Translations under genes and position numbers: made by a program | Shown here: in pieces, positions 1 to 11,934 of the stretch | Layout of the letters: each line of letters starts with the position of its first letter | How positions within the stretch are numbered: the stretch's first letter is position 1 | NCBI GenBank assembly: GCA_958510825.1 | Contig: OY294051.1 | Span: forward strand, 1,240,001-1,304,000 | Reading direction: 5' to 3' | Length of the DNA: 64,000 bases | From: Brachypterus glaber | Lineage: Eukaryota > Arthropoda > Insecta > Coleoptera > Kateretidae | The notes under the pieces: generated by a model | The model's input: the letters and a program-made list of their open reading frames with translations, nothing else | Told to the model about the DNA's origin: nothing | Database searches by the model: none

Positions 1-175
1 TTTGCTAATTTTGCTACAGTTTTCTTTACTTTTATAAACAAGAGATGGCACTACATGTTCTCATTCTAACACTTGATACGGAATATTCATACCATATCTA
101 GAGCTAGAATGGATTCATTAGGTGTTTGAAAAGTGTGTGCATTTGCTTACATTCTAAAGCAGTCGTAGAAAGAAT
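1..175 (+). mobile_element. Repeat family G, copy 1 (cut by window edge)
   Basis: This segment matches 9725-9900 and, inverted, 37548-37730. Shared landmarks are GCTACAGTTTTCTTTACTTT, the AGCTAGAATGGATT block and CATTCTAAAGCAGTC. No protein is encoded. It is one end of a non-autonomous family whose other end is a hairpin in the two fuller copies. Its true start lies outside the window. Confidence 0.75.
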
Positions 176-2000
176 TCCTTTTAGAAAACCTCTTTGAAAA
201 TGTTGTTTTTTTGCTCATAGAAAAAAATTTCAAAATTATCTATGAAGAGCATACACAGTATTACAAAGCATTGAATATTTGCTCGTCTTGTTTACAGATT
301 TTGTTCTCTAATCTCTTTTTATTCGAGACTGATTAATGAGCGAAATTTAATCGCGCTTTTTAATTACAATTAATATTATTTACATTAATTGACATACCTA
401 TTTAAGAGAATATCTGCGGTTTACAGGAAAAATCCTGGTGCTAATAAAACAATGTTTTCGCGTACTAATAATTATTTTCTACAAAAAACTTGTAGAATAA
501 ATGTTTGAAAAAAAAATTAAATATGTTTTTTGTTTACAAAAAACAATGTAAAGAACTTAGCACTGCTTAGTAAGCAGGTCTACATAGAGCAATGTAATCC
601 CAAAAAAAATTGGTCTCGTGACTGCGTTTTGCACTAAAATATATTATATTTAGTGGTCGGCGAATTGCCAGTCCTCGCATAGGCGCCGCGTCGACTCGAG
701 AGTTGAGGCGAGGTTTTAAATATTTAGATTTTTATTTATTTTTATTTTGATTTTTTTATGATTCCATTTAAACTAGTAAGGTGGGAAAAAAGTTATTGAC
801 AAATAAAAATTAAAAACTTTCGTATTCTTAAAAGATAAAAATCGAATGTCGTTTTTTTCTTTGAAAAACACCGATATATCTACGTATGTATAGTTAATAT
901 TGTTGTGGGTAACAAATTAGTCGTCAAATGTTTCGATTTATAAACATTTCCTTCATAATTCGGCAAAATTATTCCATTAGCCTATGATTCCGTGTTTATT
1001 TTCAACGTTGATGAGTCATAACTGAGTTTACGCCGAATACTAATTATATTAATGCACAATGTGAAATCACAGTAGGTTTGGACTTTTTACTCAATACCTT
1101 TAAAATAAATTAAATTAAAAATATAACCTATTACAAAATTGCTGGATAAAAAAAAGCAAATGAATCGACATGTAGTTACTTTTTTTCGAATAATTGTTTT
1201 TTTCTTGTGGGTTTTATTAGATAAGTTTTAGTAAATATTTATTTAAGTTTCTATTTTCTATTTTTCTTGAACATAAAGCTTAGATACAATTAAGCTTATC
1301 TAATTAAAAGTATCTGAGATATTGATTTATCTATCAAATAAATTTTAATATACAGCAAAACTCCGCGCCTTAATAACTGCAGAGCAAATCGAAAATAAAC
1401 ATCTAAATAACAAAGAAACAAGGGAATAATTAATAAAATTTCAAAAAAATAAAATAAATTAATATATGAGCAAAATTGTTCTGTTAAACGCTCGGACAGT
1501 AATAAATTCCTTGGTAATACCATAGATAAGCAAATGAAATGGATCACGTCCAAATAATTTTAATTTTTATATTACAGCCTGGCAGGTCGAAAAAGAACTT
1601 ATTGTCATAATAAAGAGTCATTTCGGCCTATGCCTAGTTGACAAAGCTTGAAAGGTTTCAGGAAGGTAACTTGTGGAATGCTATGAAAATGGAAAGTTGC
1701 AGTGAAGGTAATTGTAAACTTTGGTGCTGACGCGGTAGGAAATCCGACGAAATCTCAACTTTACCAAACGTGGGAACTTTTTTTAGACAATTTTCAAGAT
1801 CTTTTAAGGTAATCTTGAAGGAAATTCTAAGGAAATCTTAAGGGATTACATCATAGAAAGAATTCAGGTGTAGTTTTTTTTAGCGGTTTACCCCTTGTCC
1901 TTACCCCTTGTTATTTGTAAGCAGTATTTTATTTTATGTTTACGTTTCTTTTAAGTAATTTTCTAAAGAAAATATAAATCAACATTTTATTCGCAATTTT
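176..2000. other. Gene-poor AT-rich stretch
   Basis: I see no supportable gene here. The only compositional feature is a short GC-rich patch at about 655-715 with the imperfect inverted pair CCTCGC/GGCGAGG. The short open frame at 1296-1553 on the minus strand is low-complexity and hydrophobic, and looks like chance. Confidence 0.5.
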
Positions 2001-2709
2001 ACATCGGCACTTAGTGCTACTAAGGGTGCCGATGTATTGAAATCTTCGCCGAAAAGTCAACATCTTTGACAACGTTTTTTTCACATTTCTCGACGTTTTA
2101 GACCATTCTGAGTCGAAATCAGTAAAAAAAATTGCGTCCGTCTGCCTGTCTGTATGTCTGTCTGGGTGTAAACTCTCTAACTCCATTTCTACATGAGATA
2201 TCGACTTGCGGTTTTTTGCATATTGTTTCTTATCGTATTCCGAAGAGCTGATTAGATTTTGGTGGTAAACGATTGGGGGTAAGGGGATAAAAATAGGGTA
2301 AAACTCCTATTTTTAGCGTTTTTTGTTTATAATTAAGACAATCATTATTGTATTTGGTTAATTTAGCACTTATATAAAAGATAATTTTAAATTGGTCAAA
2401 AAATGTTATAAACAACGTTTTCCTAAAACGGATTGTTTTCGAGATATTGGCGTTTAAAGCAGTAAAAGGTTTTTTTAGCATATCTCACATATTTATAACC
2501 CGATTTCAAAAAATTTTATTTTAAATAAAAGCTCGTTTTAATCCCTATAAAAAATGTTATATACAGTTTTTTTGCTAGAATATAATGTTTTAAAGATACA
2601 GAATTTAAAATAAAACAAAACACCTAGTTTGAAAGTTGCAAACCAGATGGCTCTAGTGTACAATAGTGTCGATGTTTTGACAGGGTGCTTGCAACGTTTC
2701 ATCTAGTTT
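2001..2709 (+). mobile_element. Hairpin-ended repeat family F, copy 1
   Basis: About 700 bp that recur at 11321-11934. The element opens with a hairpin (ACATCGGCAC paired with GGTGCCGATGT). It closes with the shared block GTGCTTGCAACGTTTCATCT. This copy has an extra ~70 bp with a CTGTCTGT tract that is absent from the second copy. The small open frames inside (2230-2481 minus, for example) recur in the other copy because the DNA is repeated, not because a protein is conserved. Probably a non-autonomous DNA transposon. Confidence 0.75.
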
Positions 2710-3242
2710 AAAAATAAAAATCAATAAATATTCTAGCAAAATAAACATACCTAAAAATGATCAGAATGACATTTATTTACAAAATAGCTAACTTTATATA
2801 GATAATATGTCTAATATATTATGCATTCAGTATGTTACCATGCTGATATAATAAAATTCCGTGAAAATATTTTATGGCAATGAATAGAAAGAACATCTGC
2901 AAAAAGCCATATCTTTCCTATATATGGTCCGTAGATAAGGAGTGGCAATTGTTGCAGAAATTTTCAGCGCACAAGTCCAGGGGACGTGGTGGGACTAATT
3001 AGGGGTCTTATCTTTCTTGATATCGGCTACAGATACGGTCCGACATGTGTACGGGAGAAGGGAAAAGGGAATATTGGCATAGTTTTATCTTAAAAAAAAA
3101 AATAAAGGAAAATAGTATTTATTAGCAAGTACACAAAAATAAAATTTTACATTGTAAAAAATATTGGAATTCAAACTCTACCATTAGGTGGTAGAGTGCC
3201 CTATTCATTAAAAACAAACTTCTTTTCTATAATCAAACCCCT

Positions 3243-3371
3243 AAGCCCCTCTACGGAGCTCCAGCCTGAAATAAAATCACCCTCAACAAAACTATTTCAT
3301 CCAAAATTGAGGCTTTTCAAAACAAGGTACTCAAAATATTTCTCAATACCTCTTCACTGACAGAAAAATCT
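3243..3371 (+). pseudogene. Jockey/CR1-like LINE reverse-transcriptase remnant
   Basis: The plus-strand frame reads PLYGAPA, a stop, then NKITLN and KIEAFQNKVLKIFLNTS. This resembles the thumb region of Jockey-superfamily reverse transcriptases, which often carry YGAPAW followed by a 'Q-N-K-V-L-R' helix. A TGA replaces the expected Trp codon. The fragment is about 43 codons and is not functional. Confidence 0.6.
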
Positions 3372-3654
3372 ATCTAAAAATAGTACAACCAAACGTTGTT
3401 GTAACAAGTTTGAGGTATATAATATCATTTTTACGATTATTCTAAAACATTATAACGTTATATTAAATACACTATTAAAATTGTAGATTCATATTATTTA
3501 ATAATACAACAACGTTGTTGTATGATAGTTTTTTAAGGAAGGATGATTAATAAAGATGGCGACAATCAGCTGATTCTAATAAATGTTCCAAAATATTGAA
3601 AGTAGGCATTTTGGACTGTTTGGACATGTAATTACAGGTGATATAGCCTACCAG

Positions 3655-3860
3655 GTTCAGTAAGCCAGTCGGGCGGACGGGTCAGGTGAAATGACTGTAT
3701 TTTGAAGCGAGGATCGTGAAGTAGGAATGAGCGGCAATCCGAACCTGCTTATTTGCAAGCCACGGCTACCTCGCTCTCTGCCCGACAAAGAAAAACCTGA
3801 TCGCTTACCAGTTTGTTGTTGTAAATCAAACAACTGCACTCCTTTGTAAATACCGAACAC
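3655..3860 (-). other. GC-rich patch with a 67-codon minus-strand frame
   Basis: About 150 bp here are clearly richer in GC than the surroundings. A minus-strand frame runs 3860 to 3657 and contains a donor-like AACTG|GTAAGCG. I do not recognise the peptide. It could be a promoter/5'-exon of a gene running out of the window to the left, or an unrecognised repeat. No second copy is seen in the window. Confidence 0.25.
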
Positions 3861-4504
3861 GTTTACTTTTTTGTTGTTGTATTCTATGCAATATGTAGTG
3901 GTTTGTGCATATACAACTATTTATTGTTTATACTATAACCTAATTACGTTATGAATTATGCTAGTATTCATTGTTGGTTTATAAAGAACACACAAATCCA
4001 CAAAGATTTCTACATACCCCTCCTCAAAATAAAAATTATCTGCCATAGCAAGACAAGCAAGACAAGCAGGACAAGACCACCCTTTAACCCCATCATTTAA
4101 ATTTTCTTGATTACGAAATTTCAAGCACCCACAAATTAAAAAAATTCTATACTGTGTACTTTATTTTTTAATAATTAGTCTAAGTTAATTTCTTGTTAAT
4201 TAATTATTAATAATAATAACTTGTTAGGTACACAAGATAATTTTTATAGCGCATTATTTACCTAATTAATTTTTATTAGCAAATATACTTGAATAAATAT
4301 ATATAATCACTCTTATATAGTCATTAAAAAAATTAATTTATTAAAATGAAAAGAAAATCTTTGTAATTAAAAAAAAATAACAAAAACTTATTATAATATA
4401 GGTAATAAATTAAGATTAATATAATAATAATTATGTGTAAAATACACTATACACATAAAAAGTTAAATAAAAACGTTATTAAAAAGAGTTAAGGTTTATA
4501 GAAT

Positions 4505-4905
4505 ATATCGTCGGCTTACAAGTAAAAGGCACTAAGTCACTTTTTTGCAAAAATGGGCTTTTTATGGCACTGTAATTAATTTTTGATGATCTATGTACAG
4601 GTAAACCGAACTAACTTCTAGGTGGACTACCAAGAGAGTTACCCACTATACAAAACGTAACAATTTTATTTTGATTAAAATTTTATCTGACAATAGGCAC
4701 TAAGTCACTTAGTGTACTTAGTGCGTTTTACTTGTAGATTATTTCAAATGTTTCTGCACTAAGCGACTGAGTGTTTGTTTGGCGAAACGTGCATTTTTGT
4801 AACAATTATTACAAAAATTAAAAAACAACAGTGAAAGTTAAATTTGTCAATATCTCAGAACCATGTTTTTGGACTTAGTGCTCTTTACTTGTAGGCCGAC
4901 GATAT
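4505..4905. mobile_element. MITE with ATATCGTCGGC termini, copy 1
   Basis: A ~400-bp element bounded by inverted termini of about 30 bp: ATATCGTCGGCTTACAAGTA at the left and its complement (TACTTGTAGGCCGACGATAT, one mismatch) at the right. Subterminal copies of GCACTAAGTC follow. A second full copy lies at 38837-39236. There is no coding capacity, so it is a non-autonomous DNA transposon. Confidence 0.85.
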
Positions 4906-4977
4906 GAATTTCCAGAATCATTTATGGATTCTGCGACTGATATTTTAATTGATATTTCTCAAAATTAATTAACAAAT

Positions 4978-5105
4978 ACACTGTAAAAAGTAAAATGAAA
5001 TATTCAGTTACAAATAGATACGAAGTTATTATCCTCTATAATTGTACTTTAATTTTTATTAAAAACCCTTTAAAAACCCATAGTTTTAAAGTCACGTACT
5101 TTAAT
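4978..5105 (+). mobile_element. Fold-back family D, single-arm fragment
   Basis: Matches one arm of the elements at 33975-34225 and 34406-34672: CACTGTAAAAAGTAAAATGA, then ATTCAGTTACAAATAGATA, then TTGTACTTTAATTTTTATTA. Only one arm is present here. Confidence 0.65.
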
Positions 5106-5245
5106 TGTATAAATCACTTGTTTCTTAACACGTTTTTAGCGCACTAGTATTTTAGAAAACTCGCCGCAAGCGGCTCGTTTTCTAAACTTGTACTCGTACC
5201 CTAAAAACGTATGTTATGAAACTAGTACTTTAATATACTATTTTA
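5106..5245 (+). mobile_element. Repeat family C, hairpin terminus only
   Basis: Carries the family C end: CACGTTTTTAGCGCACTAGT, a stem of GAAAACTCGCC..GGCTCGTTTTC around a small loop, then ACGTATGTTATGAAACTAGT. Fuller copies lie at 6998-7505, 14965-15468, 32425-32895 and 62742-63180. Confidence 0.7.
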
Positions 5246-5774
5246 TCAGTGCTGGCATGTTTAGTTTGAAACTATATTATATTTATCACTAAGCATACGC
5301 ATCGAGGTGATAATTATGTATGTTTTTTTTAGTCATCTCGGATTTTAAACTAACTAAAAAAATATTAAAATATTCTGCTAAAAAATATTTAAAAGTTCGT
5401 CGTTCGATCTACCGTTTGCGTTACCAATACATATATACATATTTATGTAAATTTAACATTCTGCGTGGATTTCAAAACGTAGTAGTTTATGTTAAATATA
5501 TAATACGTACATTTATATATAATCTATATACTTATCTACCTTACAAGGCGATAGACATCATTCCAAAGAAGAAAATAAAATTATTTATTTGAAAATAAAA
5601 GAACTACGAGCTCCGGAGCTTCCAGGCGTGAACGATAGCCAAAGAATTCAACGGTTCTGTTTTGAATATCGTTCCTGGTTTATTATAACTTAATTAAATT
5701 AAGAAAAAAAAAATCAATTGTATTCAAAATGAAAGTAAAATTAGCAACTTTTGATATTTTTGTTTTCGAAAATA

Positions 5775-5975
5775 GGGTAATTCTATAGTAACTGTCGTCA
5801 CAGCCGCAGAAAAAACGACACTTTCTTTTAGATATTTTATTATATTATTATTAAGGATTGTTTGTTATTTATTGTTTTTAAAGACTGTTTGTGAAAAAAT
5901 GATAATATAATAAAATATTTAAAAGAAAGTGTCATTTTTTATGCGGCTGTTACGACAGTTGCCATGGGATTACCC
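5775..5975. mobile_element. 201-bp fold-back MITE
   Basis: Near-perfect inverted arms of about 75 bp. The left arm begins GGGTAATTCTATAGTAACTG; the right arm ends CAGTTGCCATGGGATTACCC. ACACTTTCTTTTA and TAAAAGAAAGTGTCA pair inside. Almost the whole element can form one hairpin. It has no coding capacity. Confidence 0.8.
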
Positions 5976-6086
5976 GGGACTAAAACGTTATTTTACTCCC
6001 TCTTTTGCGGTACTCAACCTACTGTTTTTTTCCTGCATATGTATCATGTTATCCACGATAGCTGTATACTTTTTTCTAGATTTGGA

Positions 6087-6992
6087 TAGAGGAAATGCGC
6101 CTAATTTCGGATGGTTTCCAAATTTCGGATAGTAGTGTATTTAAGATACTGTCTGCAAAGGTAAACAGAAACCTACTTTTATGTGAAGCCAAAAGTCAAA
6201 CTAAATCCGTCCTGTAATATGATAACGGTAGAGCTTCTCCCCTTTAAATGGCAGCACAAATCGTTTATATTGCAAATGGCAGTTTTGTGCTCAGTTGCAT
6301 TATTATGCTTGTTTATTTTATAAATAATCGTTATAAAAGTTCGTGATTCTGTCTTGGGTAAGTTATGATGTTAGTTAAGTTGATCCACTATTCATAATTA
6401 AGCAATTTGAAAACGTAAACATTCTACAAATTTCTAATCTAAAAAGCAGAAAGTTGCCTAATTTCGGATAGACCATTTTTGTGCATTTGATTCCCAATTT
6501 CGGATATCCTCAAGGTAATTATTATTCAGGATAACCAACCATTAATTTTTTTTTTATAATGATACAACAAACTAAGATAAACAATTTTGAAAAAACGAAA
6601 ATTACCTAAGATACTAAGATATTCGAAATTGGGAATCTAAAATTATAGTTCCTATAGTATTTCGTAGAAAATCGCTTAATGATTAAATTACGTCTTAAAT
6701 GTGAAGGAATAACAAGAAACATAAGCAATGGGATCCAGATCTACTCTTGAAAAAATTTTTTCGGATATATCCGAAATTAGGAGCCCTTTTTCAAATGCAC
6801 AAAAATGCGCTGATTTTTTTTAACCGTGTTTTTTGGAAAAAATAAACTGTAATAAAATTGCTTTTATAATAAATCATGGTTCGCTATAATAAGTTGTATC
6901 TGGTTATATAAAAAAAATATCAAAAAGTAATACCGAGTATTAAATATTGAATACATTGTAAATGGTATCCGAAATTAGGCGACTTTCCTCTA
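6087..6992. mobile_element. ~0.9-kb terminal-inverted-repeat element (TTTCGGATA repeats)
   Basis: Inverted termini of about 28 bp: TAGAGGAAATGCGCCTAATT at the left against AATTAGGCGACTTTCCTCTA at the right. The motif CCTAATTTCGGATA recurs internally near 6100, 6120, 6455, 6490 and, inverted, 6765 and 6970. Outermost TA is compatible with a Tc1/mariner-type target. No transposase is readable. Confidence 0.7.
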
Positions 6993-6997
6993 ATAGT

Positions 6998-7505
6998 ATA
7001 TTAAAGTACTAGTTTTATAACATACGAGTACAAGTTTAGAAAACGAGCCGTTTGCGGTGAGTTTTCTAAAGTACTAGTGCGCTAAAAACGTATTATGAAA
7101 CGAGTGCTTTATACAGTTTTTTCTATTTTGCTCTAAAATTAAAAAAAACTACATTTAAATTGATGACTGATTTGGGGATTTTTGTTTTGGGTTGGTATTA
7201 CAGTTTACACCATGTTTAAAATTCTAAGAACAAATGATATTTTGATATATTTTATAGTAATCTCTTCTCTTTTTTACTGCAATTAACCAAGCCACAATTT
7301 TAACATGCTAAAAATAACCTAAACACAAAATTTTGTAGAAAATTCAACTTTAAAGCGACATTGCCATTTGCACGGAAAACGTCAAGCGATAGGCCAGGTC
7401 TGTTGCCCACTCAAAAGAACAAAAAGTACAGACCTCTTATGGGCCTATAAGAACACACAAAATGCGTGTGATTATGAGCTTATAAGAGTCACAAAATAGA
7501 AAAAA
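6998..7505 (-). mobile_element. Repeat family C, copy 2
   Basis: A ~500-bp repeat, inverted relative to 14965-15468. The hairpin end (ACTAGTTTTATAACATACG, then GAAAACGAGCC/GAGTTTTC) is at the left. The other end carries the CTTATGGGCCTATAAGAACA and GATTATGAGCTTATAAGAG blocks. It abuts the preceding TIR element almost exactly. Non-coding. Confidence 0.75.
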
Positions 7506-7899
7506 TAAATTTAAAAAAGCCTCTGCTGCCTGTTTCTCCATAACCACCATGAAGTCAGTTTCGATAAGCTGCAGCATTTCTTCATCAAATCCATATTTTT
7601 TATAACTTTTTCTTGAAAACTTTGTTAAATTTTTTTAAACAGCCTACCACATTTAAAATACTACGGTCTTATGAAAAAACAATTGTAAACGCAAACCTGT
7701 CATCTCTCGTGTCATGGATATCTTATTTAATTTTAAAAGAAAATACAAAAATGGATTAGTTGGTTTTAAATACATGTTTTAAGTAAATATAGTTTTCGTT
7801 TATGCAAAAAATAGTGGTTATTCCTCAGGAGTAAACTGCGTTTAAACACCCTTGAAAAATAAATTAGTACTGTATTAAAAATCAGTAGCCTTTACCGGT

Positions 7900-8038
7900 A
7901 TAAAATATTACAATAAACTGCCAGACACCAATATGCTTATAACACTTTAGTGATATAAGCATACGTGCCTTTAGAAAAGAAGTTAAGGACCTCTTGCTGG
8001 AGAGAGCATACTACTCAACTAATATAAGCGGTTTTTAA
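7900..8038 (+). pseudogene. LINE ORF C-terminal tail remnant
   Basis: The frame reads IKYYNKLPDTN, then after a disruption AFRKEVKDLLLERAYYSTN and a stop. This resembles the extreme C-terminus of several insect LINE polyproteins (a 'YN-LP' motif followed by a 'F-K-LK-LL-AYYS' helix). The reading frame is broken, so it is a dead fragment. Confidence 0.45.
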
Positions 8039-9267
8039 ATGAGCAGTCTTAAATGGATTGTCTTAATAATTTATTTATTTTTCTGTTACTTTTATACCCA
8101 TGAGGTACACCTCGAGCTGGTCTATACGCGCTTAATAAGCGTATATAAGCTTCGTTTATGTTATGAATTGCTTTTTTAAAGAAACTAAAGACTTTAATTT
8201 AATTTTTACTTTTATATTTTTAAGACTGTAATCTATCCAAACTTTTTTTTTATTTTTGGCTTTTATGACGTAAATATAAATGTTTTGAATGAATGGGAAC
8301 TCACTTTATTGATTTTTTAATAGTATATTTAATAATAGTTTTTAAATTATTTAAACCGTGCAGGTTTTCCAAAATACAGCAATATGATTTGGTAACGCAA
8401 AAAGTAGATCAAGCCTCAAACCTTTTAATTTGATTAGTTTTTTATGTCGTATAAAACACTGCTCTATTTAGTATTATACACACGCCCATGTACACGGGAT
8501 TCTAATTAATTTTGATAAACTAACAATGAAAAAATAAATAGTTTAAATGTTAAAAATAAATATAGTTAACTTTTTTCACAACTGTGGATTTTTTATTAAA
8601 AATCCTTAACTATAAAGACTATTTATTATATACTTACACAATTCATTCATTTTTTATAAAAAAATCTAGAAGGCCCATTCACAAAAATCCTTCCCATCAC
8701 TTATAAATATTAACAAAAAATCTTTATTCACATTATTCTCATCACTATTTTTTTTGTCCTAACATCACTGTCATTAGGTACATACAAATTACTTTACATG
8801 TATAGTGTCTTATTCAAAAAAAAATCGAAAAACGAAAAAAAAAAGAAACAAAAAAAAGGACAAAACAACGAAAAAAAAAAAAAAATGTTTTTCCACTTTT
8901 TGAAAATCGCGGATTAAAACGCTTCTAACGTGAGCTGAAGAGGGATAAACAGAAGAACACCGTATACTCACTTGAGTAGAGGCTGAACCACGAATAAAGT
9001 GTTATGGAATACCGGACTAGTTGACTTGCTCCCGCCACTTTGGTACACCGGAGATCACGGGGAAACTGATCTAATACAGTGGTCACTATTTTATTAGTTT
9101 TTTTTTAGGGTGCACCCGGATGATGTAAACTAACAGAATTTCGTTAATTTACAGCCTATGATAACTTTTTATAGTATTGATGTTAAAATTCGTTGACAAC
9201 ATTCATTATATTAACGAAAAGCCTAGGCCAAACAGCATCTCTTGAGTTGGAAATGTTTCATTTTCTT
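8039..9267. other. Gene-free stretch with A-rich tracts
   Basis: I find no gene. There are A-rich runs at about 8817-8890 and a moderately GC-rich patch at about 8925-9080 that has no copy elsewhere in the window and no clear open frame. Confidence 0.4.
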
Positions 9268-9905
9268 ATTAGTTTAGAATAGTATATTCTATAACTAGTA
9301 TGGAATGACTATTCCATACGTGTTGTAGACTATACTTTTTCTTCGACTGCAAATATGAAACACTGTATGACTTTAAACTGCGGACAAGGTTAAAAACAAT
9401 GTTTTTTGTGACTCGACATTGTAAATGCAACAAAACACATATTTTTAAATAAAGCAATTAATGTTATTTAATAATTTTATCAAATCAGTACTTAGACAAG
9501 ATTTTTATTTAATTTTAGCACATATTTACAAATTATAATGCACATATTTACAAATTATAATGCAAAAATTTAAATATTTAACAATAGATGGAGCAGTTTA
9601 ATTTTTTGAACTAAATTGATAAAAAAACTGGTTAAATATTAAGAAAAACTAATAAACTTAATGTAATTTTAACGCAAAACTTTAAATTGCATTAAATTAT
9701 TCAATATTTCATGGTAAAATATATATATTTTTGCTAATTTTGCTACAGTTTTCTTTACTTTTCTAAACAAGAGATAGAACTACATGTGCTTATTCTAACA
9801 CATGATACAGAATATTCATACCGTATCTAGAGCTAGAATGGATTAACTCTGTGTTTGAAAAGTGTGTGTATTTGCTTACATTCTAAAGCAGTCATAGAAA
9901 AATAT
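9268..9905 (+). mobile_element. Repeat family G, copy 2
   Basis: An inverted match to 37548-38282. The left end is a compact palindrome (TATGGAATGACTATTCCATA, 9300-9319). The right end carries GCTACAGTTTTCTTTACTTT and CATTCTAAAGCAGTC. The copy at 38 kb has a much larger GC-rich hairpin at the palindrome position. It also contains a tandem duplication of CACATATTTACAAATTATAA (about 9520-9560). Confidence 0.8.
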
Positions 9906-10345
9906 ACTATAAAAAAACTCAATTTGCCCAAGGCAATATATTGTTAACTTCTTGTTTCTTAATTTTTGACATAGAAAAAGGAACATATCGTTTTACCTTT
10001 GCGATAATGTTAATATATCCATTTTACAAGTGTATTTGCTTAATGTCAACAGATGTTTCTAAATGTTTAAATGTTATAGGTACCAACTGATTAACATAAA
10101 AAACGAAAACAATAAAAGTCTGGGGCTTGAAATGCCCACATATCGCATTGTTTTCTGCGAATTGCATAGAAAACCCGGGGCACCTTAGTCGAATTTTTTG
10201 TTACATTGTTTTTGAGATATGCTGTATCATGCTGGCAAATTTTTTGGTTTTACTTAACCATCATTATAAAGGGTTGTCACAAAATGACGTCCCACCACAG
10301 ACAAAAAAGACATCACAAAAAAGGCGTCACGTCTAGCCCAGCACA

Positions 10346-10682
10346 ATAGTTATTTATGGTACTAGTGGGTAAAGTAAGATATTGCCCATGAGAAAATTAA
10401 CCTGTGAGGCGTCATCCAAGCAGGTTAATTTTCGATAGGGCAATATCGGTTTACCCATGAGTGCCATACAAGGTTTTATCCAATAAATAGCTTGGGAATT
10501 CATATTTTTATTAAAAATTTTAATGCCATTTACAAGAAAATAATTTGACAAGTGACAGTTGAGTGGGTAAAATAAATAATTATCCACTTAATAAAGTAAA
10601 AGCCACGCGGGGGTTATTATTGAGTTTATCTATTTAAAATAAAGCTGGTAATTGTCTTATTATCTGTATGTATTGGATAAAA
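10346..10682 (-). mobile_element. Helentron/HINE-like element, copy 1
   Basis: A ~337-bp repeat also found at 20184, 45631 and 60912. The end at 10346 is a long hairpin: GTGGGTAAAGTAAGATATTG pairs with CAATATCGGTTTACCCATGA, and inside it AAAATTAACCTG pairs with CAGGTTAATTTT. Next to the hairpin is TTTATCCAATA, and the opposite end is TATTGGATAAA: subterminal inverted repeats. Hairpin at one end plus subterminal inverted repeats is the layout described for Helentron-associated elements. The strand given assumes the hairpin marks the 3' end. No coding capacity. Confidence 0.65.
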
Positions 10683-10932
10683 AGGATTTATTTGGATATG
10701 GCCAATTGAATTATTTGGTTGTAACAAATTTTATTTGAATCAAATAAATATTTAGTTCATGTAAACAAATATTTTAATTTCAAAATGGTTTATTAATGGG
10801 AACAAAATAGTTTATTTGACACAAATAAAATTTATTTGACAGAAATAAAATTTATTTGTCACAATCAAATAATTCAATTGGCGATATCCAACCAAATATT
10901 TTGTTGACACAAATAAACTGTTTTATCATTGT
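10678..10932 (+). mobile_element. TA-type MITE family B, left end lost
   Basis: Homologous to 12948-13191: GATAAAAAGGATTTATTTGG at the left and AAATAAACTGTTTTATCA at the right. The outermost CACT of the left terminus is missing because the Helentron-like element ends exactly there, so one element inserted into or recombined with the other. Confidence 0.75.
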
Positions 10933-11320
10933 AGAAAAGAATTAATACTTTTAATTTTTTCAAATTAATTCTTAGAGAATCTATTCCTTTCATAGATCTC
11001 TTATGTAAAAGATCAATTTAAGAAGAAAAGCTGGTGAACTGGTCATCTTTATTGTAGGGTCAACTTAAAATAAGGGTTCCTTTTATTCTACACTGTCTTC
11101 TCACTATTATTACACGTATAGAGATCCTAAACTAGGTATATATTTGAATTAATTTTAATAATTTAAAATTATAACGGTCAAATTAATGACATTCAAAACT
11201 AATGAGTTTACATTAAGTAAATTAGGCTTAAAATTTTATAATTGCTGCAAAATTTTTATGATTTATAACATTATTTTAAGAACATGGCCCGCAAATTAAA
11301 AATAATTATGTATTTTAATT

Positions 11321-11934
11321 ACATCGGCACTTAGTGCTACTAAGAGTGCCGATGTATTGAAATCTTCGCCGAAAAGTCAAAATCTTTGACCACGTTTTTT
11401 TCACATTTCTCGACATTTTCTACATGAGATATCGACTTGCGGTTTTTTGCATATTGTTTCTTATCGTATTCCGAAGAGATAGATTTTGGGGGTAAACGAT
11501 TGGGGGTAAGGGGGTAAAAATAGGGTAAAACTACTATTTTTAGCGTTTTTTGTTTATAATTAAGGCAATTATTATTGTATTTGGTTAATTTAGCACTTAC
11601 ATAAAAGATAATTTTAAATTGGTCAAAAAATGTTATAAACAACGTTTTCCTAAAACGCATTGTTTTCGAGATATTGGCGTTTAAAGCAGTAAAAGGTTTT
11701 TTTAGCATATCTCACATATTTATAACCCGATTTCAAAAAATTATGTTTTAAATAAAAGCTCTTTTTAAGCCCTATAAAAAATGTTATATACAGTTTTTTG
11801 CTAGAATATAATGGTTTAAAGATATAGAATTTAAAATCAAACAAAACACCTAGTTTTAAATTTTCAAACTAGATGGCTCTAGTGTACAATAGTGCCGATA
11901 TTTTGACAGGGTGCTTGCAACGTTTCATCTAGTT
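11321..11934 (+). mobile_element. Hairpin-ended repeat family F, copy 2
   Basis: Shares both ends and most of the body with 2001-2709, including the ACATCGGCAC hairpin and the GTGCTTGCAACGTTTCATCT end. It lacks the CTGTCTGT-containing ~70 bp. Open frames at 11340-11844 (minus) are parallel to those of copy 1 and reflect the repeat. Confidence 0.75.

Noticed and set aside
11340..11844. Minus-strand frames of 122 and 64 codons
   Set aside because: They lie in repeat family F and mirror frames in the other copy. Low-complexity, no conserved domain.
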